Shown here piece by piece: positions 1 to 11,991 of a DNA stretch of 64,000 nucleotides. Position 1 is the first letter of the stretch. Every line of letters starts with the position of its first letter. This DNA comes from Citrus sinensis (Eukaryota; Streptophyta; Magnoliopsida; Sapindales; Rutaceae): positions 29,485,001 through 29,549,000 of the forward strand of contig NC_068563.1 in the NCBI RefSeq assembly GCF_022201045.2, given 5' to 3'. Below the pieces are notes generated by a model. That model saw only the letters and a list, made by a program, of their open reading frames with translations. It was not told the origin of the DNA and ran no database searches. The translations under genes were made by a program, and so were the position numbers.

Positions 1-730
1 CCGGGCAACTTGCATTTGCCAACACATGGTTGCTTACACTACCAAGCAGCACCCTATATTTAAATTTCAATAAACTCCATTGTCACTAAATTAAGTTTAT
101 TTTGCTTAAGTTAGCAGATTAGAGAAAAATTAAACAAACAATTGATATACCTTTGGATAGTGCCAAGACCTCTGCTGCCCATGACCAAAGAATCAAGCTT
201 CATAGCTTCAACAGCCTCACAAAGCTTGTCTCTAGCATCACCCCAGTACAATTTTGCTACAACACTCACCTATAAACAAATCCACACACAGAATTAAAAT
301 TAAAACAAAACCCCCCCCCCCCCCCCAAATAAAATAAAAAAACCAAAAAAAAAGAAAAAAGAACTAACATGTTTCTGCTTAGAAGCAGCATCAAGCATAT
401 CCAAAACGTCTTGATCAAGATCAACTTCATATTGCTTCATCACCTCTTGGTCGCGAAACTCCTCCAATGGAATCAAAGCTACCCCGAAAATTCATTAGAA
501 AAATTAACAAAAAAAAAATTAAAGAACTATATAAAATGATTAAAGTGCTTACGTGAGCCGGTGTCGGACCAGAGAAGGTTGCGGGATTCATCATCTTGGG
601 GAAGCTTAATATGAATGATGTAAAGGGTGTCACCTTTTTCTAGCAAATTATCAATTGCCCATTTGAGAGCTAATTTGCTTCCCTTTGAGAAGTCCAAAGC
701 TACACCTATGCTCCTATTATTTGATGCCAT
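1..730 (-). CDS. Universal stress protein (UspA-like), partial, 4 exons visible
   Basis: Small soluble nucleotide-binding stress protein of the plant UspA-like family. Reading leftwards from the ATG at 730, exons are about 730-553, 478-369, 269-151 and 53-1, all with GT-AG borders, and the frame carries through each junction. The protein starts [19 protein letters not shown], the usual first beta strand with the conserved Asp. Exon 3 ends in [12 protein letters not shown] and exon 4 gives [17 protein letters not shown], together the G-2x-G-9x-G-(S/T) ATP-binding signature of the family. The window edge cuts off only the last residues. A run of 16 C lies in the second intron (311-326). Family assignment is firm; the exact ligand and role are not visible. 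Confidence 0.9.
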
Positions 731-3700
731 TTTGAAAAAAAAAAATTAATTTGTTTAGGGTTTTCCAATCACTTGAGATACAGGAGTCAAAAGCGATGCA
801 GAAGAAGGGAAGGTCATATCAACTCCTGCTTCTGACCTTTTCCATTGTTTTTCCTGCACGTGTGAGGAGTTACACTTGTAACAGAGCAATAATTGAATTA
901 TCCAATGCGAACCGAACCGATCCCAACCCGGTCCCCCAACAAAAAAGTATATATCAAAATCAAGAAAGAAAATTAAAATATATTTTGTTTTTAAGGCAAG
1001 GGGTGGCAATATCTAAATTTATATTTTAATCCGATTAGTTTTAAAACTTAAACTCGAGTGGTTAGTTAAATAAGATCATTTGAAACCACTCAATCATGTC
1101 CTGACGTTATATTATATAACACATTCTTAATTTTATTTTTTTTTAGATTTTATTTTTTATAATGAAAAATTTATCTTGTTTTGGGGCTATAAGGTAGCCG
1201 GAGTTGTCCAAAGTCTTAACAGCCAGTCCAGTCAGATAGTCAACTGACATGGAAAGATAGGCACATAAACCTAACAAGCTTCTATCTCTAAATGTGTATG
1301 TCTTTGATTATCTAACAATTGAGGCTCTATCTACTTTTCATGCTGGTTGGACGTCAACGTATAGCCTACGATGTCTGTTGTTTTTTCAGTCATTTGTAGA
1401 CAAGTAGCTAGTCAGGTATTTGCCATTTTCATGGGCTTTAATTTCTTCATAAATAAGAAAAATCGGTATACAACATGTCACGGCAAAAGTCTGAAGTACG
1501 TCTATCATGCAACATTTCCATTACAATAATTCACTAAATTTTCATCATATAGTTGCAATAAATGTATATGTAATTTTTTGTATATTTATTGTCAGAAATT
1601 AGTCACAATCTTTTAAATGAGTTTTATCATAGCACAAGTTAAATATAAAATTTTTAGGTTATTTTTATCGTCAAGAGGACCAATCCTTTTAAAGCAAATG
1701 AGATATTAATACTTTACTAATAAGATAATTTCTTATCATATCACTTTATTACCAAAAAGTTTTCTCGCAATCACTTGTTCTCACTTAATGTCTCGACTTT
1801 TATCATTTTACTATCAAATTGTTAATTCCATTAAAAAATTACTGATGTCATAAGAGCATTTTAGAAATTTCAGTATACTAAGCAAAAAAGTATTATACTA
1901 TTTACAATTATATCAGTTGATTATTTTAGGTATATATATAAAAGAAAATCAATTAATAAAAAGCTTTATCTCTTTGTATCTAATTAATTTGTCCTTTTTT
2001 TATTTAGAAGATTAAATTATAATTAGAGAGTTTTTGGCTAAAGTAGACTTTAGATATAAATTTTATTAAAATTTCTGTTAGTTTTAAATAAAAGTTAAAA
2101 CTTAAGGTGAAAAAATTAAGGGTGCTTTTAGTTGTTGTTTTTTTTTTTTCAATTGGTGCCTTTTACATTTTTTTATAGAAAGAAAATTGAACTTTTATTT
2201 GATGTTCTCAAACTAAAAAAGTTATTAGATAGCTTGTTTTAAAATAGTATAAAAAAATTAAAACGGTTAAAACATGTTCAGTCGTTTGCCTGAAAATATA
2301 AAAAAAATAAAAATGTTTTCGGTAGTATTTTTGTATAAAATGCGTTTCTTAATTATTATTATTATTATGCAATGAAGTTTATTTTTTAATTTTTTATTAT
2401 AGATTTAACTAAAATAAAATACAAATGAACTTGTTAAAAAGAAAAAATATTCAATTACCTATTACAAATAAAAAAAAATCAGAACTTTCTAATTTTTTAA
2501 ACTGTTCATAATTTTTTCACTTTTGGAAAAAAAAAAAAAAACTGGAACAAAAAATCTGCAGTGGGTGATAAGAAACGTATAAAGACAACTATTAAGGATA
2601 ATTAATAAACGTTGGCGAGCGAAAGAGGGTTAACAATGAGTAGAATGACAGAAAGATTAAAGGATGCAAGAAGATTCGGCACGTGGGCCCCCAGGGGGGA
2701 CAATCCACCGAAAGTCCAACTCTTGTCAACTTTTCCAAAGTATGTTCTCTGAAAAAAGTGGAGCACGTACTTTCTCAACAAACAAATACAGTTGAAAATG
2801 AGAAAATACTTAGTGTAGACGAACACCAGAGAAAGACGAGAGAAATAATAAAGAAAGGGATAGGAAGAGAGTGAGTGGATAGAGAGGGAGAGTAAAATTT
2901 TTTCTCTCTAGCACTACTCTGAACAAAGTCTTCTGCTTTGTAAATTCTTAGTTTGCTGATAAAAAACAGGCCCGCCAAATATATTTTTTCTGTTTTTTTT
3001 TTCTTGCAAGATGAAAAACAGCTTGCCGAAAATAATACCAAACACATCTTTAACTTTCAGACAATTTTGGTAATAAAATGAAAGTTGAGTGGTAAAATGA
3101 TAGTATCTCAAAGTGAATTCTCTTCTTCCGGGCCATGGCCTACAATTATGCTTGCGCAACACATGTTCTTCACTTGAGTTTCACCTGTACCCAGTTTAAC
3201 CCTAGATTCGTGGGCTGAAGGCTTCTATGGCCCAATTTGTTTTCCCTTTTTGTCTTTTATTTCCATTTGTGGATTTTTAAATTTGTTGAGGCTCGCTATT
3301 TATTTACTTTACTTTGTTTTGTTTTTTGGTTTCTTTGACAATTTTGCACAAGAGGTCAAAATTGAGGGAAAGTAATCACTCAAGCTTCAGGTCTTTTATT
3401 CTTTTTTCTTTTATTTGCTGGGCGGCTACTTAAGTGAAAAAGTGAAAACGTGGACAAATAAATACACGAATTCATTGTTTTCCCCCTTTCTAGAAACAGA
3501 GAGTGCAGTGTGCCTGAGGAGAAACAGATGATGCCAAGTCTTCATGTGATCAATAGAGCCATTGACTTGTTCTATTTATCAAGAACCGAAAATTAAAATA
3601 AAAGCGGAGAGAGGATTTAGGTGCAAAGATATCTAACTCAAATCTGCCATACAGCACAGGACACCTAATCGAAAAAAAAAACAGAGCACTGTGTTGACTA

Positions 3701-4298
3701 ATTGCCATGTTTAACAAATAAATTAACAAGTAATTAAAAGTCTTGTGGCCAACAAAAGAGCCCACTGCCTTAATGGACTAGCTGGAGTTGCAGTTTATAC
3801 TTTGCTGTCCTCGTAATTAAATTCTACTTACCTATATACCCATAAAAATTTGCAGTAAATAAAACAACCAGGGCGACAATAACTATAACCATAAGCATTT
3901 TTAGAGCTATCAAGCTACCATCAGAAACGATTATCTAGTGTAATTTTGTAATGTCTCATCGAAATTAACTGGACAGTGTGACATCACATATGCAAGTGTT
4001 ACTACAAAAGGAGTAACTTTGCAGGGTTTAAGACTAATTCATCAGTATGTTAATTGACAACTTCAGTTCGTACAACAAATGGCAGGTGAGCTGTATTGCT
4101 GGACAATTGTACTAATCCAACTACTAAAGCCACACCACACAACTAAACTAAACTGAAAACTCACTGTCCAAAACCGGAACCACCAGCTGACTATGTTCCT
4201 GTCTTTTCCGTACTTTCCATATTTTTTTTAATCTCTCTCTTTGAACTAAATCTTTTATATAAATATTGCCTTAACGCAAAGCCCTTATAATTCAAAAT
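731..4298. other. Intergenic, no gene seen
   Basis: AT-rich spacer between two divergently transcribed genes. Short open frames (for example around 2683-2874) lack a recognisable domain and show no splice partners. 731-1000 should hold the promoter and leader of the stress-protein gene, and 3800-4298 the promoter of the next gene. I see no complete transposon in it. Confidence 0.6.
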
Positions 4299-4323
4299 CC
4301 TCTCTCTCTCTCTCTCTCTCTCT
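4299..4323 (+). repeat. (CT)n microsatellite in a 5' leader
   Basis: An uninterrupted CT run about 35 bp before the ATG at 4358. CT-rich leaders are common in plant genes; this one probably lies in the 5' UTR. Confidence 0.8.
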
Positions 4324-4357
4324 GTGTGCTCTGTGTTAAAAATCGTAGTCACTTCAT

Positions 4358-5889
4358 ATGGCTGTTGAGCCTCCAACTCAGTTTATTGATCAAGATTATC
4401 ATCATGAAGCTTCATCACTCTCAAAGAACAAATCTAAAAGTACCAACAGTAGTTATTGGTCATGTTTTGGCTCATCAGATTGCCGGTCAGTTTTGAACTC
4501 TCCAATCGAATCAGAACTCGGCTCAACAGAAACCGAAAGCGAAGAATCCGAAGAAGATTACATGGCTGAGTTGAGCCGTCAGATGGCTTACTACATGCTT
4601 CAAGATGATAATAATCACGATCATCATCATCATCATGATAAACAAGAAAAGTCATCATGGAGTTCATCGGCTGCCTCGCCGTCGCTATCAACCTTCTGGC
4701 CACCGTTAGACTCGACCCACGAGGGCCCCAAGGTTCAATCTAAACAATCTCTTATTGATGATCAAATACGAGCAGTTCAAGTAAGCAAATATAATCACTT
4801 CTTGTTTATATATAATATCACTTTTTACTCTTTGTTCTTTTGGTTATATTTGTGATTAAAACTTTGGCTTCTTCCTTTTATCTTTCAAAGTACTATAAGC
4901 TGAATCTCAAAAAAGACCAGTCTATGAAGAAAAATCAAAACAAAAAGAGAGCAAATATTGTTGATCCACAAAGTTCAAATCCCGTGAGAGCCGTATTCCT
5001 TGAAGGCCCCGGTTCAGAAACCAAGTCATCAAGTGGAGGCACCGGAGTTTTTTTGCCTAAAAAAATTGGCCATGCTTCTGAGTCACGCAAGAAACAAGGT
5101 ACAGAAAACTGGAATAGCCGCTTCAATATCCTTTTCCGATTTTAATGGGTCACTTCAGGGAATTTGGTTTGATTTGGTGGGCATTTTGCTTTTTCTTTCC
5201 ATGGTTGTTGGGGTGGTTAAAGGTTCACTCATTAGGTTTACTTTAACTTTGTATTTTCAGTAATTTATTAGATTATAACTTGTTTGGTTCTGATTCTTTA
5301 GATTCCAATCTAGTTTTCATGTTATTAGATTCTATCTTGTCTCATCAATCAATGGTTTCTAGAATGCTACTGGCCAAGTTATATATATATAATTCTAGAA
5401 GTGTACACTTGGAATCTTCCCTTTTCTGGTCCACTTGTTTTGTTTTATTGTTAGGATTAATTTTGTAACCTTATCAAGAAATTGTGACTTGTGACTTTGT
5501 GAGGTTCGAACTAACATCATTATTGTTTTTTGTTTCTTTTTCTTTAAAAAATAAAAAAAAATTTGTTTGTTGGGTCTATATAGGATGTTCGACAGTCCTT
5601 ATACCAGCAAGAGTAGTACAAGCACTAAAGCAACATTTTGACAAAGTGGGTGTGCCGTCAAGATTCAATGGAGATTTTCCTTTGCAAGATGGTATCTTAT
5701 TCACCACCAAAAATTAATTTGTATCAATAAACTCACTTCTTGTCTTTTAAGATAAATGTTTTGATTTGGTTCTCTTCATATGGCTTGTTAGGTTTAAACA
5801 ATAATAGCAGCTCGAATTCACAGCAGCAGCAGCCGGCGCCGGTCTCAAACCATCAAGAGATTGCTCTACCTCAAGAATGGACGTATTGA
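4358..5889 (+). CDS. Uncharacterised plant protein, 4 exons, C-terminal EWTY
   Basis: Predicted 278-residue protein. Exons 4358-4780, 4891-5098, 5584-5691 and 5792-5889 join in frame with GT-AG introns. The N-terminal half is low complexity: an acidic Glu/Ser stretch, then MAELSRQMAYYMLQDD, then a His/Asp run. The second half carries blocks that I recall from an unnamed plant-specific family: RAVFLEGPGS, GTGVFLPKKIG, then CSTVLIPARVVQALKQHF, and a terminal QEWTY. No enzyme motif, signal peptide or membrane segment is visible, so I assign no function. A CAG repeat in exon 4 encodes four Gln. The start is the first in-frame ATG after the CT-rich leader. Gene structure is well supported. Confidence 0.85.
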
Positions 5890-6144
5890 AGGGGAAAAAA
5901 ACGAAAAAAAAATAGAAATTAACTCGTCAAATTAGAGAATCCAATAGGTTGTAGGAACAACAAAGATGAAGGGGAATATATATTTCCATTTCTATTATAT
6001 TTGTTTTTGAAGGGGACTATTGACTTAAATGAAGTAGGAAAATCAAATATGTCCCTGAAAGAAATGGACACTGCAGGCTCTGTACATTCTTCAGAATAAA
6101 GATTCAGTACTAGTAATCTAAGGATGTCTTTTATAAAGTCCTTT

Positions 6145-6145
<1 letters not shown>

Positions 6146-6180
<35 letters not shown>
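6146..6180. repeat. (TAA)n microsatellite
   Basis: About eleven perfect TAA units downstream of the four-exon gene. Confidence 0.9.
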
Positions 6181-6183
<3 letters not shown>

Positions 6184-7264
6184 GTCCTTATTATTGCTTC
6201 ATTTTGCTCATCAATCGTACATTTCATTTTCGCAACAACAGAACAAAATAAGCTCCAAATTGGCCGCCTCGCTATAAAGTTTTAGAAAATGTTGAATTAC
6301 AAACGTATGCATTTGGTCGTTGGATTATAAAAATGTGGAATGTGGGTATATGAATGCCGCGTCGGGGCCTCTCCCATGTTGCTTTCATTGATGAAGTGCT
6401 TCAACCCAAACATCGATACCATTAAATTTTTCATCATATTTTTTAAGGTTTTTTTTTATTTATTATTTTCTTTTTTGTTAATTTCATATTTTGCTTTCAT
6501 TGATTAAATGCTTCTATCCAAGCATCGCGATTTCATTAAATTTGTCGTCATATTTTTCAAATTTTTTATTTATTATATTTTTTTATTAATTCCATTAATA
6601 CATGGTACTAATTTTTTTTATTACAAGTCTTAAGTTATTTGTTATATGTTTTTAAATAATGAATTATATTTCTCAAGTCCCTTAAAAATTCAAGATAAGG
6701 ACAAAAATTGACAATGTAATGAAATATTTGAATTTTGAAGTAACCAAAAAAAAAAAAATTCAAAACAAATGCAACAACTTAAAATACGTAATAAACTCAT
6801 TGTATGGATAAAGTATAAGCCCACCATATCCGACTTCTATTACAATAAAAACATTATTATAATCAACAAATTAAATGGATAATGCGATCACTAGGCCTGT
6901 ATTTAGCGAAGGCAATTGACCTTTTATCTCTTTTGATCGTGCATCATGTCACATCGATTACCATGCCACCTCAAGATTCAAAGTTGTCTTGTAATTGGGT
7001 CCATGCATGCAACCTCCATAATTATTTGTTTGGGTAAATTTATTTTCAAGGAGAATTTGTCAATTATAAAGTATTCAGGTTCTCCTAATGAATCTAATTC
7101 AGTTTGCAGTTGAGATTGTTAATTAGCTCACTGAATTTCCATATTTAAAGGGCATTACCATCACTTTTCTGTATGCATTCCTCTCCAATTGATAATCATT
7201 CTTTCTAATTTTCTATTTTGTTTTTTTTTCTTTCTCTCACTTCTAAGGCTAATGTGTTTCCAAG

Positions 7265-8002
7265 TAGGGGTGTTCAGAATTCAATCCGATCTTCTCAATC
7301 TGTCTAATCTGTATAAGTTCGATACGTAAAAATCTGATCCATAAATTGGTGGATTGGATTGAATTAAAAATTTGATAATCCGCAATCGGTGGATTGGATA
7401 TGGATCTACTTATGTAAATCTGCGAATCCACAAAATATAAAAAGTATTTATTTAATTAAAAATAAAACCTGTAAATATGCATTAGTATTTAATAGTAAAT
7501 AAATAAGTTAAAATATGATTATATTAACATTAAATTATATCTTATTCAATAATAATATAAAACAAAAAATAATGAAATAAACAAATATAGTTTCTTAAAT
7601 AGTTAATTTTCATATCCTGATCTAAACAAATGAGATTTTTTCTTTTTAGTGTATTGTATTTTGAAACTTTAAATATATTTTCTAGCTTTATTTAAATAAT
7701 TTATTTATTTAAATCTTATTTAATTTTAAATTTGATCGATAGTAAAATTATTTTTATATTAAATTTTTTTATTTAGTTGGTTTGTGTATTAGACAATATT
7801 AAAAAAATTTCAGTCTGCAAACTAATTCGTAAAATGATGAATTAAATATGGATTAGATCAAATGCACATCCGATCCACAAATATATAAATTGAATTTCAT
7901 CAATCCGTGAATTAAATTTGATTAAAAATTTATAATCTATAAAATCATATATCAAATATAAATTAATATCAAATTCATAAAATTCATCCGCGAACACCCC
8001 TA
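7265..8002. mobile_element. hAT-type MITE, 738 bp
   Basis: The ends are TAGGGGTGTTC and its inverse GAACACCCCTA. They are flanked by tttccaag (7257-7264) and ttcccaag (8003-8010), an 8-bp target duplication with one mismatch. TIRs beginning TAGGG and 8-bp duplications are typical of the hAT superfamily. The interior is AT-rich, noncoding and partly self-complementary (subterminal ATCCGATC/GGATTGGAT-type repeats), so it is non-autonomous. The mismatch in the duplication suggests it is not very recent. Confidence 0.8.
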
Positions 8003-9199
8003 TTCCCAAGTGGTTCTAATTACTTCACCTTCCTGCAGATTCCTTCCATTCTATCCAAAAGATATAGCGATACAGTCATGTCGGTGGTTAATTTCCTTCT
8101 TTGAAAATGAAATCGAAATCGACGCTGATCCTTCACATTAATCCGACAGATGGATCCAGTATTAACTTGTCAGATTCAGCTGGGCAACAAGCCGGGGCCC
8201 AGGCTTGCAAAGACTAATACGAAACCTGCTTGCTGCATAACCAAATGGGGAAAGTGCTCACACAGTGCAAAATCATTCGCTTTGCCGTGGTTTTTCAAGT
8301 AAGTTGTTAATTAAAATGCCAAAATGGTAGGGCCAGTGCCAACTCAGCTAAGTCCTTTGATTATGTTTCACTATTTTTACTTTTTAAGGAAATATTTGCA
8401 CCCCACTTTCACTTTGGCCTCAAAATAAATCATTTTTTTATATATTTTCGGAAAAATTGATTAATTAATCACTTGTCTGCTAGTTAGAGAAGCGAGTGCA
8501 CGGAACACTAGTTAGTGAATGGTGGCTATTGATACACGTTGCTCTGAAGATTGCACAAAACAAGCCGGCTTTGTTGGGATTTTGCGGCCTCTTACACATA
8601 TCAATTTGTAGGGACCGTTGGGGCACAGGCACTGCCATTGATTTAAGTATGAATCAATAAATCGGTCATTGATTCAGGACTTAGCTATAAAAGAGACAAT
8701 AAAGAATATAAATGAGTCCCTATTGGTAGTTGGTCCCGAGGACCCAGTCACATGTATTCCACTTGCACATGACTGCATGAGCATTGTAATCAATGCGAGT
8801 AGAAGAAGGTACGAGTAAATTTTTGCTAAATGATATTTGTTTTACTTAATAACTTTTTGGCATTGCTTAGCTTCTTTAAAGGTCCTCTGACCTATGAAGC
8901 CTTGTTATGATAGCAACATTAACATCTAGAAATAGGAGTTACAGCAGCACTGCAGCAGAGAGAGGCATTACATTAACTATGGTATAAAAAACCCAAACGA
9001 TAATCCAACTGCATTTGGCTACATATGTTTTTTTTTCTTTAAATTTTATAAATATTTACATGACGCCTAAAAAGAAAATTACATTAGTGTCTACTTATGT
9101 TTTATAACTATATAATCATTATCAATAATTGGATCCATATGTTATTCTAGACTTTAAAAAAAAACAACAATTGAACTCTCTTGGTGCCATATTTAAAAG

Positions 9200-9730
9200 G
9201 CACCACTACATTTGTATCCACTTAAATAAAGAAATAATACTAAAAATAAAATTTCTTAGGAGTTTATAAAAGTGACAATAGGAAGAATTGAACTCATGTT
9301 GATTTTAAACTGTGGTCTAAAGAAAATATATTCAAAGTCATAAGAATAGGAAAACCAATATATACGTAATAAATATGTATGTTTCTCCATAGTCAAAATT
9401 ATATCAAAGTGTATAGTAATGACGGGTGACACGTGTCCGTAAGAGCAGGGTTCAAGGCAAAACTCTAATTTCACGACGTCTATTATCTATAAATAAAAGG
9501 GTCATCTCTAAGAAAAATTGGTCTTTAGCTTTTGAGTACACTGTTCACTTTTAGAAAGAGAAAACTCATTTTCTTCTTCTTTATTTTTTCTTTTAATCTT
9601 AATCGAACACTAATTTAAACGTTGGAGTATCTTTTTTAGGTACTCAACCCGCAGGATTCAAAGTCAACTAATCTTTACAAGTTCTCCACATGCTACAAGT
9701 ACGTGTGAAGGTAAAAATCTAAACCCTTTA
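9200..9730 (+). mobile_element. Possible LTR fragment (Gypsy-like)
   Basis: A TATA-like ctataaataaaag near 9487 is followed by a T/C-rich tract and a gaacactaatttaaacgttggagt block near 9604-9628. That order resembles the R/U5 part of plant Gypsy-type LTRs. I could not find clean TG/CA ends or a target duplication, so boundaries are approximate and the call is tentative. An old fossil if real. Confidence 0.3.
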
Positions 9731-10018
9731 AACTCATATGCCACATCTAAGTTGATCTAGGAACTTTTCAACATTGAACCGGCCATTTTCTTAGTTTTTT
9801 TTTTCCCATATGCCATTTAACACACAAAAAGATAGTGTTATTATCTTCAAAGAAATTAATCAGGGAAACAGAATCACTATAATGGGCTTGGCTTTCATCC
9901 CCTTTGGAGCTGAAAGCATTATGTGGGCTCAATTACGTGCCTTCCCCAGAGGCCGGAGTAGAAATCTTTTATTATCTTAAAGTTTTATTGAATCGAACCA
10001 GCACACATTTAACACTGC

Positions 10019-10039
10019 TATATATATATATATATATAT
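10019..10039. repeat. (TA)n microsatellite
   Basis: Uninterrupted TA repeat in the spacer. Confidence 0.9.
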
Positions 10040-11375
10040 TAGAACAAAAATGTACAACACTAGTTATTGGGATTGGTAATTTAGCTCTAAATTGAATTAA
10101 TATCATGCACAACATTGCATTAAGAGTACTGCATAGCAAACCTTATAATGTTGAATGGTTCGACTTCGACAAAGTACAGGCAACTAATTCAGTGAAATAT
10201 CTAATTAAAACCCAACTAATACTGACGTAATCTTGCTTCACATTAATTACAAAGATACATAAATCAACCTGGTCTCTGAATCTGGTCTGAATTTGTTCTG
10301 GGCTACCACTAATTACACATTGATGGACAACAGTACGAAGACCGCAACATTGTAGACTTGTAATACTGTTGTCCTAACCAGCACACCAACCGATCACTCA
10401 CTCGCTTATTTAATAAAATCTTAAAACACACCCATCATGTTAGTGATATAACTGATGAAAATAATTTATAACAAGTAACATAATTTCATCACACAACACT
10501 TTCCTGCCTAAGATTTTCTTCCCACAAAAAATAGTATCCATACAAAGTCTTTATTTAAATATGACAAAAACAAATGATGTGGTGGCAACATTTGCAACTC
10601 CGACAATCGGCCCCTTCGCAGCCCAATATTAGACATTTAGACTACTTTTTTCCAAACATATTCTAGATCAATTATCCAAAACCAACTGCCCAAAGTGATT
10701 ACTTTTAAAGCACTGAGTTTAATTTCTGGAAAAAGCAGGAAGTTAAAAAAAATTATTAGGGGCTTAGCCTAGAATTTCTAAATATCCAAACTAAAAGACT
10801 GATTTATTGGGTGGAGTAACCTATCTTACTTAGAAGGTAAAGTAATTCCTATTTACTAGTTAATATGATACATAACTCAATAATCACTCTTGGGATGAAA
10901 CCGAGTTGTTCTACCACTATATTCTATCTATTAGGATCTGGTTATGATAATACAATTTATTAGAGGGATGCTTAGCCTAGGAATTTTAGGTATTTAACAA
11001 AAAAGGTTAATCTATTGGGTAGAGTAACATTTCCTACTTATAAGTTAAAAAGTAACTTACTTTTACTAACCAATGTAAAATACAACTCAACAAAATTAAT
11101 TGAGTCTTTATACACCACAAAAAAGAATTACCCAGATCAAATTCTATCTTGATCTCAAAATATCCCATTTCCAACAACTCCTTTCCTCGAAATGATCGTT
11201 GTTGGGGATTAAGAAAATTGAGAACATTTCATATATACGTATATATACTACAGAGGGAGAGAAATTAATTAAAGCAAAATTTGAGTTAAAGTACTACTTA
11301 CACTTGAAATTAAAAGGTAGCTACAGCAGTCTATTTCAGAAATGAATTACCCAAATCAAATGATTATCATAAAAT

Positions 11376-11828
11376 TCAACAACTTTCCGAAGGCTTCTCA
11401 TACGGTGGAAATTCAGTTTTATCAAAAACCATACTTCCAAACAGCAGAAACCCTAGAGCCTGGCCAGCAACAGCCGCAAGAAAAATTCCAGCGTTGAACG
11501 ACATGAGAGAAAGCATCAGCAGATATCCAAGACTAACCCTAATAGCATGCAAGATCGTTCTAATGATCCTTGCGGCAACATTGGTCGTGCCCTCTTTGAT
11601 CAGCCGGCTGTGGGTCAGCCACTCAGCAATTACCCCCAACGTAAATACAAAAATTAGGGCTAATGCATACATGCCTGCCCTTTTGCCGGGCCAACCGGAG
11701 AAAAGGACTTCTGCTTCATTGCCCCAGTAGAAGGTCATATGCATCTTCATTTTCTTGTGGAGATGCATCATCATTTCACCGGTGCCGTTCTTCGTAGGCG
11801 GGGGGTCAAGCATGTGACTATCGTTCAT
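11376..11828 (-). CDS. COPT: COPT/Ctr copper transporter, array member 1 (150 aa)
   Basis: Plasma- or endo-membrane Cu(I) transporter of the Ctr family, acting as a trimer. The N terminus is Met/His-rich (EMMMHLHKKMKMHMTFYWG), the metal-capture region. Three membrane segments follow: about residues 54-74, a second containing MLSLM (the MxxxM copper selectivity motif), and a third with GQALG (the GxxxG packing motif). The C terminus ends in SC. The open frame extends 26 codons upstream to 11906, but I place the start at 11828 because the next paralogue begins with the similar MNDTH at the same place. Single exon. The promoter shares blocks with array member 2 and carries two GTAC cores. Length is normal for the family. 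Confidence 0.92.
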   Translation of the reverse strand: MNDSHMLDPPPTKNGTGEMMMHLHKKMKMHMTFYWGNEAEVLFSGWPGKRAGMYALALIFVFTLGVIAEWLTHSRLIKEGTTNVAARIIRTILHAIRVSLGYLLMLSLMSFNAGIFLAAVAGQALGFLLFGSMVFDKTEFPPYEKPSESC

Positions 11829-11969
11829 GTCTGAAGAAATTATACATACAATAGAATTAATCAATGAATTAGATTTTTGTTTTTTCGGTTTTTGGGTTGG
11901 ATCCAATCAGATGATTGGTTGAAACAAGATTGAGGAATTTAGGGTTCGGATGAAGGGAAGCAAATGATA

Positions 11970-11991
11970 GTACAGAATTATTACTATGTAC
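11970..11991 (-). promoter_or_regulatory. Copper-response GTAC pair
   Basis: GTAC at 11970-11973 and 11988-11991, about 140-165 bp upstream of the COPT start. GTAC is the core bound by SPL7/CRR1-type factors under copper deficiency. The first sits in the context atgatagtac, which recurs upstream of array members 2 and 3. Confidence 0.6.

Larger units (their letters stand above)
5890..11375. other. Intergenic, TE-rich, no gene seen
   Basis: Long AT-rich spacer. It holds a TAA microsatellite, one hAT-type MITE (7265-8002), a possible LTR fragment near 9.2-9.7 kb and a TA repeat near 10.02 kb, listed separately. The rest contains only short, unsupported frames. Confidence 0.6.

Noticed and set aside
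2602-3162. Overlapping short frames on both strands near 2.6-3.2 kb
   Set aside because: No recognisable domain, no splice partners, biased AT composition; treated as spacer.
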